This document shows positions 55,450 through 64,000 of a stretch of DNA of 64,000 bases, piece after piece. The notes below the pieces were generated by a model, which did no database searches, was not told the DNA's origin, and worked only from the letters and a program-made list of their open reading frames with translations. Numbering within the stretch: position 1 is the stretch's first letter; every line of letters starts with the position of its first letter. The DNA comes from Saururus chinensis. Its lineage: Eukaryota > Streptophyta > Magnoliopsida > Piperales > Saururaceae. The stretch is from positions 37,939,351 to 38,003,350 of the forward strand of contig CP141140.1 in assembly GCA_035235625.1 (NCBI GenBank). The letters are read 5' to 3'. Position numbers and translations under genes: made by a program.

Positions 55450-56504
55450 TTACAAGAAATTTATCCTCAAAATAAGCTATTGATCGGTGATGGTACTTCA
55501 CTTTGACTTCATCCTTGAGCTCTCACATTGCTTCCTCAAAGTTGTGGTTCCGCTAAAGGATTTTCACCGATAGAATCACCTTGTTCCTTAGTGTCCTATC
55601 CTTCTTGTCTAAGATTTGCACTGGCATCTCTGCATATGTGAGATCACTCCTCATCTCCAATGGCTCAAAGTCTGAAGCATGGGATAGGTCTAGTTCATAT
55701 TTCCGCATAATGGAAACATGGAATACATCATAAATGTTAGCATGTTATGGTGGTAGAGCAACTCGATAAGCACCCCTCCTATTTGCTCAAGAACCTCGAA
55801 AAGTCTAATGAACCCAGGAGATAACTTCTGTCTCTTGTCAAATCGCACAATGCCTTTGAAAGGTGAGATCTTCAAGAAAACATCATCACCAACTTGAAAT
55901 TCTAGATCTCTATAACACATATATGCATAACTTTTTTTCCAACTTTTAGATATCTGCAGTCAACCCAAATGAGTTGAATCTTCTCAACCGATTCCTACAC
56001 GATCTTTGGCCCAGTTAGGAGATGCACTCTAAAATCACTCCAACGAAGAGGTGATTGCAAGGACATCTATACAATACGTCAAAAGGTGTCATCTTAATAC
56101 TATCTTGGTAATTATTGTTATAAGCAAATTCAACCAAAGGTAAGTGTTGCTTCTAACTACCCTTTCACTCGAGGATGCATGTATGGATTATATCCTCCAA
56201 GGTTTGGATAGTCCGCTTAGATTGCCCATACGTTTGAGAATATAAGCTGAGCTGAGGTGAGTCATTGTCCCCAAAGCCTTCTACAAACTTTTTCAAAACC
56301 TTGACGTAAAATAATGATCTCTATCGGAAACTATGGATACAAGAGCTCCATGTTACCAAATAATCTCCATTACATAAACTGTTTCCAACACGTCCAAGTA
56401 GTCATCCTTATGGAAATGAAGTGTGTAGACTTAGTGAGTCGATCAATGATAACCCACACTACTTTAGTGCCACTTGGCAATCTCAAAAGACCTGAGCCAA
56501 AGTC
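55450..56504 (-). pseudogene. Ty3/gypsy integrase and C-terminus remnant
   Basis: Minus-strand text gives, in order, DFGSGLLRLPSGTK and VWVIIDRLTKSTHFI (integrase core with first Asp), scattered core pieces, YNPYMHPRVKG, LTGPKIV and VEKIQLIWV, then RDLEFQVGDDVFLKISPFKG, LSPGFIRLFEVLEQIG, YDVFHVSIMRKY, MPVQILDKKDRTLRNK and RNHNFEEAM. These match the C-terminal part of gypsy polyproteins of the plant Tekay/Del type, ending in the WRNH...EEATWE region. Many stops and shifts. RT, RNase H, protease and gag are absent: the upstream side is cut at 56,504/56,505 by an LTR. Confidence 0.82.
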
Positions 56505-59500
56505 TGTCACCCCCCAGCACCCACCCAACCCGAGCCAACCCGGTTTAAGGGTAGGTTGGTGCACACAGGGGCGATGAAGTATCGATCTATGTAAAAGACT
56601 TAACTCCTCATACAAGTGAATCCTTGCGGTGTGGCGCACCATACACTTTGTACACGAGAAAATAAGGAGAGATAAAGGACAACATATAACAATTAGTCCT
56701 CACAAAACACCCACATACTTAAGTCACTAAGCCCTTTCACGGCTTAAGTCATAAAGTCAACGTGAGTCCAAGGCCAAACTGGTGAATAAAGTATATAACA
56801 AAAATAACATGGGATAAAACTCAAGGCAACATGCTATACAAACAAGCAGGGAACACAAAGTCTCAAAGCATCCTCTCTTGTGCCAAACCATCTACCACTC
56901 GCTCCTTATACAAGGAGTCTTGATCACCTGCATGTCACACCATGCAGCCCCAAAACAGAAAATACACTAGAAAGGCGGGTGAGTAAAAATACTCAACAAG
57001 GTTTTATATGTTGAGAGAGTAAATCCGAAATCATCACAGATATTTCACATAGAATCCATTGCAAAAAACACACTCATTCATCATGGGACATTGCATAACT
57101 TGAAAAAGTGTTTGTGAAAAAATATATGCTTTTCCCACAACTTGTTGCAAAAACCCAAATTTATTGTAGTGGTGGGGGCCCACTATGATAAAAGTGAAGT
57201 TATATTATAAAAGCAATGCCTTTACACCAAGTCAGGTGCATTAGGAGGGGTTCGACAATGCTAGGGAAAGTCGAAGGCGCTTGAGGGGGGAAACAACAAG
57301 GAGCTATCATTCTTGGCTAGAGGTTTAGTGGGTGGGAATGGTCACAACCAACGCGAAACGGGAGGACAGAGACACCAAGAAGAGCCGAGGCAGCTAAGGG
57401 GTGGAATCAAGGAGAGTACACGCCACTCTTTCTGGCACATGGTAAATATGGGAGTTACTAGAGGGCGACCAATGCGATCATAAGAGGGGGAGGGGAGACC
57501 TGGGATGGTGTTGGGTTGAGTATGTGTCGGGTTTTGCCAATCCCTAACACGATACTATTTAAGAATGGTAACCTTAACCCAACTTGAATAGCCCCATCTC
57601 GACCGGTTTGACATGTTTAGAATAAAAAATATTTTATTTTTTTTAAAAAATATTATATATATTTATAGCTTTATTCGAGTTGGGTCATGTCAGATAACTT
57701 AAAAAATAAACTCGACCCGAATAGCTATTTTGATTGAGTTTTAAAAGCTAAACCCGACCCATTAGGGTCAAGGAATTTTACCATATACCCATCCCGAGTA
57801 GCATCCTATAAAAGACTAATTCTCTTTGTTTTTGTAGCAAAGGCAAAATTGAGAATATCTAACTTTGCTCGTAAAGTGTGAGCCTTGCTGCAGACCATAG
57901 GATCAAACCCTATGGCCCAGCATTTGCACCGCAACATGATGATGTATCCGTCTAGTTCTCACTATGGTTGTCTTATTTCTGCTGCCTAGTGGTTGTATGT
58001 TTGGTTTGGGCACAACTCGTCACAACCTCCTTGTTTATTATGAGCACTACTTGTAACGTTATTTTGTTTAATGAATGTTTTCCAGTATAAAAAAAGTGCA
58101 ATTTGCCCATAACATCATACCATGAAAAACACCATTCCATGCTATTGGACTAGCACCATGGGGTGGGTTGTTTCCTAGCCTAGTTTTATGAAAGTTGATA
58201 TTCCCACTTTATTTCATCCATATTAAAGGTCTTACATTTTTTTACAATCCACTGAAAACAAGTGTAAGGGCTTTGATGTAAAAAATAAAATAAAAATAGA
58301 ATGTATCTATATACACCCCACTAATCCCCTCAGTACCTTATTTTACTCATGAATTCATGAGCGTGTTTATGGGGTTATGGGAGTACTTAAGGGACTATTA
58401 GGGTGCATATAGACTCATTCATAAAAATATTATTTTCCTAATTTCATAATTTCTCCCCATTTCCTAGTATTGCTTGCTGTTAGACCTCTAACATGTTGGA
58501 TGGGAAAAGGGGGCGGCTACACCCTTCCTTGGCAGCGGACAACCAAGTATGTTGGGGTGACAGACAGCCTAGGCAGCCCCTTGGGCACAGACGGATGCTA
58601 GAGCAGCGCAGGAGGTGTTCTAGACAAGCTACTCGCCTTGCGGAGAAGGCTGAGTAGGAGTCCTTGTATGGGCGGGACATTGGCAGTGAAGATGGGCACT
58701 ACTTGGACTTAAGGATGGACTCTTAAGGTGGACAGGATTCACTTATGCAGGATTGTTGTTCTCCTAACTCAAGTAGGAATCGAGGCAGCGAGTTCCCTGG
58801 ACGGATAGGACTCTTAAAGGCAGCATAGCATTGGACTTCTAGCTAAAGACTGAATCCCTATAGGTTTCCCTATTGTGGCTAGGGTAGACTGCTTGTTGGG
58901 CTGAGAGTTGGTCAAGGTGAAAACTCTTGTATGGGTAGGTTTTGTAACTCCTAGTAGCATAAGGACCACCCTGCAGGGAATTCTGATCAATGGCCAGTTC
59001 CCTGGTCTAGACATCTACTTTGTTACCAATATCATGACTACTCGTCACATATACATACTCATCATATCATCAACATATCTCTTGCATACCATTCCAAATG
59101 GCATATCATAATATCATCTCATTCATGAATCATTCTCAATGCATACATTCATTCTACATAACATTCCACATAGCATAACACAATATCACCTCATTCATGA
59201 TCAATCCTCATTGTATACATTCATCCTGTATAAGAGTGTCTCAATCACACTATCTATAATATGCATAATTATTCTCAATCATAAGCATTCACCCTGCCTA
59301 AGAAGTGTCTCTAACACACTAACCATAGTCATGCACATTAAACCATATCCACATATGTCACATAAAGTCAATTATCCCTACACAACCTGTGAACTAGGTA
59401 TAATAATATCTCATACACATGCATTAACAATAATGTTGAACGTCTCTATCATGGAGAGAAATATAATCATATCTCCTGCCTTGGACATAGTCTGAATTAC

Positions 59501-59977
59501 TGAATGGAAACCTAGGGCATGCACCTACTCTGGACATAGTTTGAATTCCTTGCAGCAACCTAGGGTGTTGGGGTGAGTTTGCACCACTGCTCGCTTTGGA
59601 CAATCCAAAAAGAATGGTCTAAATTCCTTATAGAAATCTAGAGTAGTTTGCTCACACTAGACAGTCCTGGCCGGGAATGTCTAAATTCCTTATGGAAACT
59701 TGGAGTAGTGTGTTTGCTTTGGACATCTCTTACGGGGAAGAGTCTGAATCCCATAAGGGAAACTTAGAACACATGGTAGCCGGTGCATGAAGGCATACCA
59801 TACTAGATTCTTAGGGTCCAGATAACTTGATAAATTAACCTCAACAACAATGATCCATCTAAACTCAACTCAACCAGGGGAGGATCCATGTTCCACATAG
59901 GAACTCAAAATGAAATCATGTCCTTTTGAACCCAACCAATTCTATAAGCCATCAATTGATTTATCCAGCAGCCAATA
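56505..59977 (-). mobile_element. LTR2: truncated copy of the LTR1 family, interrupted
   Basis: The plus strand starts TGTCACCCCCCAGC at 56,505, exactly at the broken integrase, and follows LTR1 from its 24,595 end: AACCCG..CCGGT, CAGGGGCGA, CACCATGCAGCCCC and GGGTGAG to about 57,115. After foreign sequence it resumes from about 59,000: tandem-repeat zone, CTTAGGGTCCAGAT, GTTCCACATAGGAAC and ATGTCCTTT. It stops at 59,977, where the inverted LTR3 begins. Only the 3' part of the LTR (minus orientation) is present. Confidence 0.65.
57116..58970. mobile_element. Foreign sequence inside LTR2, including LTR copy A'
   Basis: 58,478-58,970 is the second copy of the LTR fragment at 1-515 and starts TGTTAGACCTCTAACA; it stops before the TATA box seen in the first copy. 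The 57.1-58.48 kb part is unassigned: it has a GGGTTGGGT-type stretch (57,510-57,780) and a patch ending in an A-rich run near 58,095. No coding sequence recognised. Confidence 0.5.
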
Positions 59978-60388
59978 TATAAGATCCCTAAATCCTAAAC
60001 CGGTTTATTTTATCTCATTTAATTGTTATTGTGTGGTTTGATGTTAAATTTGTTGAGTTTTAAATTATTTTAAAATTTAAAGTGGTTAACAATGGTTTTA
60101 ATCACATTTTCTTCACTTTAATTATTTTTATGTTGATCTAAGTCAATAAATTTTTTTTTGGAATTTTGACTAATTTTTAAAAATTAGGGGGCGGGACCCA
60201 CCGTGGGCCCCATGTTCATAAATTGGGATGATGGGTCCCAAAAGACTCTAAAAACATCCTATGAAAAATAATTAAGTGTTTCAAAATTTTTAGACATCAT
60301 TTTAGACTTAAAATAAACAAAAATTTTATTTTTAGTGTTAAATTCTATTTGTACCCCACATCCTTGTTAGGTCTACCCCAATACCTAC

Positions 60389-60395
60389 TATAAAT
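60389..60395 (+). promoter_or_regulatory. TATA box of LTR3
   Basis: CTACTATAAATTG at about 410 nt from the LTR start, the same place as in LTR1. Confidence 0.55.
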
Positions 60396-62129
60396 TGAAT
60401 GACATAGCTACTTTCCCATTTGGGAATGGCTAGAATCTGGAGCTTAGGAAGCCCTAATCCCCATTTCCTAAGAAGGAAAGGTGATTAAGTTAAGATTAGC
60501 TTGATTTTTCCATTAATTACCTAGGGTTTCTCTTAAACCTTCTAAATCCCTTCCTTTACCAAGGATTAATTTCGATTTTTACCCTTAAAGCTTCTGATTT
60601 TGACCTCTATTTCAAACCTCTATGGAATGCATTTCATTTTTGAACTCAATAAACCCTAGATCTACAAGTTTTCTAGTAATTTAGGCATTTTTAATCTGAT
60701 TTATAGAAGTATTAATAAAACCCTATTGTGGGTAGGATTTTGAAGGAGTTAGAGTATCGATTCGAGTTAAGAAACTCACTAGAGGTAAGAGATTTCATCC
60801 TAAATAGGTATGTGATTTTAGATTTGAAATGATGTAGAGTATTGTGTGGTTTGCATGGAGTTGAGCTTTAATGGCGGATTTAGAAAAGCTTAATCTTTCT
60901 TGCAATTTCTTGAAGTTTTTGGTTGTAAATGACTAGAATTACTATTTCATAAGCTTAGATTTCATTATTATGAGATTTGGGAGTGAGATTTGATGGTTTA
61001 AAATATATATGTGTATTTTCCAGTTTTGAATTCAAAACAAAGAAGACGAACTAGAACTTTAGTTCAACACCAACACAACAGTTCTGTGTTTTTGGCTATT
61101 TTGCTTGTTTTTATGTTTTTCTCTTAAGTACCATTTCTTATGATTATGATGGGTAATATATGCTAGGTAAAGTTACTAGAAGGACATGAATTTGAGGTTG
61201 GATATTATGATGAATGTTTAAGTGTGAAGTGAATTACATGTTATTCGATTAAGCATGTTATGATTTGTTATCTTAAACTATGTTAAATGATTCCTCATAT
61301 TTTAAGTACAATTCCAGTAAGGTTATCGCATGAGAATGAATTTGTATGCCTTCACATATAATGATTAAATTATGAGTGAATGATAGTGACTTATTTAGCT
61401 TCAAGTGTAGTAATGAATATGTTTACTTAAGTCTAGCATGAAATTGCACTTGATTTGAATTGTGTTTTTTGATGGTTTTTACCCATGTTTTTAGTAAGGA
61501 GCTATGATTAGATATTAAATAGCATGTGTGTAGTATGTTAATGAGATATTTATAAAGCATGCCCATATGCTTCGAATTGAATGTTTTACCATGTACACAC
61601 AGATGTAGAAGTAATTATCATGATTATTGATACTTATGATTAGAAATGATGCATGTATGGCTGATGGGAAGCACGTTTCATGAATTAGGATTCATGTAGT
61701 CATTGCTCACACATGTACCATGTTGCATGCATCATGAGATGGATTTACGAATGAGATTTTATCGAGATTAGCCATGTTGATCGATTAGATGCAATTGTGT
61801 GATATTTATTGTCGGGTTACTCAATCGAAGGCTCATCGATTCGGTTTTACGTCCAAAAGGAAGGGGTTTTACATCCCTTGAGGACTAATGTTCCTCCCCG
61901 GGTTGAGAAGATCGGCAATGCTATAAGGGGACAAAACTATTGAGACCAAATGGACTTTAAAAATCCAGGCTAGTATAGCCGAGTGCACTAGCTTACCAGG
62001 GGGTATTCTTCCCCGTTAGGGAATTTACCCAAACTGCATAATCCCTTTAGACTTTCCAATTGGGGGTTGTTTGGAGTGAGCAAGGACTGCTTAAGCTTCA
62101 GCTGATTAAGCAGAGTTGTTTTATCGATT

Positions 62130-62470
62130 TGCATGGTTGTGATAGTGTATTAGAGACATTTTACATATAGGTTAATTGTTATGAATATGCATGACATGAT
62201 TATGTGTTAGAGACACTTCTCATGAAGGTTAAATGTGATGAATATGCATGATGTGATTGTGTATTAGAGGCACTTCTCATGCAAGATAATGACTATGAAT
62301 ATGCATGATGTGATTGTGTGTTGGAGACACGAGTCATGCAGGTTGAATGTTATGAAGGAGAATGATTATGCATTGATATGTATGGTATGCTTGAGACACC
62401 TTTCATGCAGGATAGATGTTTATGTTATTATTCATCTTATGAATAGTATATTTGAGTTATTTGCATGCAG
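62130..62470 (+). repeat. Tandem array, about 57-bp unit, in LTR3
   Basis: Five to six imperfect units containing GTGTTAGAGACACTTCTCAT and GAATATGCATGATGTGATT. The shared core TTAGAGA(C/T)AC...CATGCA shows homology to the LTR1 array read in reverse. Confidence 0.8.
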
Positions 62471-63103
62471 AATAATTACCCATGAGCAAGTATGGTTATG
62501 ATAAGGAATGCAATCAGAAATGGGATATCATATGATATGTAGATCTGATAGTCCGTGTTAATATGTCGTGGTTGTTTTCTAATTTACCGCTTCTGTATCT
62601 AAAACCTAACTAAGTTTTACTCACCCCACTTTGTATGTTTTTGTTTTGGGGCTGCATGGTGCGAGATGTAGTCGAGCATGATCCTATATATGTGGAACAG
62701 TTGGGGTGTGCTTTGGAGTAGGCGTGGATGTCTCGAGACTTTGCTATATTTTCTTATTTACTCTGCTATGATGTTAGAACATTACATATGGTTGATCTTG
62801 TTCTAGACTTTTGTAACCTTTGTGGTTTTAGACCTGTTTATGACTTTCTTATTCAAGCTATGTTTGTCAGCTCAGTATTTAAAGTTGTGGGTTGAAACTT
62901 GAGAACTATTTCAGAGTTAAAGTCCTTTATAATTTTACTTATTTCTCCTATATAAATATTTAAAGGTGCGCTACTCTGAATGTATAATTTACCCACTAGA
63001 GGGGTCAAGCCTTCCGCACTTTAACAATTCGTCGCCCCTGTGTGCCTCGCCCATCCCTTAGATTGAGTTCAACTCGGGTCTAACGGGCACTGGGTCGTGA
63101 CCA

Positions 63104-64000
63104 TTGTTTGACGTCTTGGCGAGATCTTGGCAAGATCTCTATCTCGGGATATCTAGTGAGCCATGAGATTTTGTGAATCTATATTTACATAATTTTGACT
63201 ACATCCCGGCGAGATCTCACCGAGATAGCTGAGATCTGATGAGAGGTCGGGCTTTACAGCCGTTGGCTCTTCGAGAGTGGGGGAACTGCTCACTCAGGCT
63301 GAATCTACCTCATGCCCACACTTGGAGGCCCACCTCGTTTACCACAGTCAAATGTCCCACCACCTCCAAGTGGCTGACGGGTTGGACCAGTGGTCTCCTT
63401 TCATGCAACGCACGATCTCCTTTTGCTTCCGCTCCCACACTCTCCTCTTCGACACCACGGAGGAGCTGGAGAGCACTGGGCTGGGTTATTTCTAATGGAT
63501 TGCCCCAAGTTACGGATCATGCCTACCCACACTCCCCCCCACTCCCCCGAACTCGCCTCCCCCTCTCGCCCCTTAAATATATATATTTATGCCCTTGCAA
63601 ATGGAACACAATAGTAGTGCAGAGTGTTGTTACGTCCAAACTAAGACTATGAAATAGTCTAGTTCAAATTTCTTTTTTTACTTGTCAACTATAGTAAACA
63701 AGGTCGATCCATAGGGAAAACCTTGAGTGACACAGAAAGCTATTACGAAGAGAATATAATAGAGAAGGAAAGTGAAATAGATAATAAGAGACAATCAAAG
63801 AGAAAGTGCTAAGGCATCGAAAATCCACTTGCAATAAATCTCTAATGTATATTTCATTCAAATGATAACTCAATTAAGATCAAATGAAAATTTGTCTCAA
63901 TCGAAAAATTTATCTTTTAAAGAACTTTGAAAAAGAATAATAGTAATTGATTGTTTACTACATAAAAGTATTAAATGTATAATCACAGGGAATTATAAGC
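63104..64000. other. Right edge, no gene assigned
   Basis: 63,115-63,245 is packed with GAGATCT/GCGAGATC words, a common decayed plant repeat. 63,240-63,570 is GC-rich with overlapping plus-strand open frames (137, 72 and 74 codons), none with a recognised domain; it may be a gene fragment. The rest is AT-rich. Confidence 0.4.

Larger units (their letters stand above)
59978..63103 (+). mobile_element. LTR3: full-length copy of the LTR1 family, 3.13 kb
   Basis: Plus orientation. Starts TATAAGATCCCTAAATCC (compare TGTAAGGACCCTCATC of LTR1 read from 28,036) and ends GGGTCGTGACCA (compare GGGGCGTGACA). Shared landmarks in order: AAACCGGTTT, GGTTTTAATCAC, GGGACCCACCGTGGGCCCC, TATA box, donor-like site, 57-bp tandem units, TTTTGGGGCTGCATGGTGCG. 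No internal region adjoins it and no matching target duplication was found; the left flank is the truncated inverted LTR2. Confidence 0.75.

Noticed and set aside
57880..57960. Possible tRNA because of a short dyad and a conserved-looking GGATCAAACCC
   Set aside because: No cloverleaf with acceptor, D and T arms could be drawn.

Overview
The window is nuclear DNA of a flowering plant. The evidence is a plant-specific AP2/ERF transcription factor split by one intron, an F-box gene, Ty1/copia and Ty3/gypsy retroelements, a Mutator-like element that has captured a Ulp1 protease, CACTA-type hairpin repeats and Stowaway-type MITEs. I cannot name the species. Only two loci look like functional host genes, and most of the rest is nested transposon debris, as expected of a repeat-rich intergenic stretch of a large plant genome.

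Layout. 1-5.1 kb: the tail of an LTR with a TATA box, then two direct copies of a roughly 1.1-1.4 kb non-coding unit. 5.8-7.8 kb: an intact ERF gene (minus strand, 355 codons in two exons) with TATA box and a short uORF. 8-12.9 kb: AT-rich DNA with a MITE and a CACTA-type end. 12.9-21.4 kb: a complete but dead KI-type MULE (MULE-1) with terminal inverted repeats, a plus-strand gene pair ending in a Ulp1-like cysteine protease, and a minus-strand mudrA that has lost its catalytic core. 24-28.3 kb: an LTR-like sequence interrupted by a 3.44 kb solo LTR with a perfect 5-bp target duplication. 28.8-32.4 kb: a decayed copia element with a perfect target duplication. 36.8-37.7 kb: two tandem GA-rich/hairpin units. 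37.7-39.6 kb: a gypsy-type LTR. 39.65-45.6 kb plus about 47.1-47.45 kb: a badly decayed second KI-MULE (MULE-2), recognised from its Ulp1 remnant and shared upstream exons, split by a 1.47 kb mini-copia element (45.6-47.1 kb). 48.2-51.5 kb: an intact F-box gene (minus strand, 405 aa) with a probable intron in its 5' UTR that holds a Stowaway MITE and a GC-rich ORF. 51.8-64 kb: gypsy debris, namely a probable LTR at 52 kb, an integrase remnant at 55.5-56.5 kb, a minus-oriented LTR interrupted by other repeats, and a plus-oriented full-length LTR at 60-63.1 kb.

The most unusual material is the KI-MULE pair. Their non-coding parts are densely filled with degenerate palindromes of the type CGTGT-spacer-ACACG that are absent from the exons, and both copies carry the Ulp1 module. 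A second cross-element pattern is that four gypsy-type LTRs have a TATA box followed about 370-420 nt later by a splice-donor-like site.

All calls were made by eye from the sequence. Homology to families is from recognised motifs, not from database searches.
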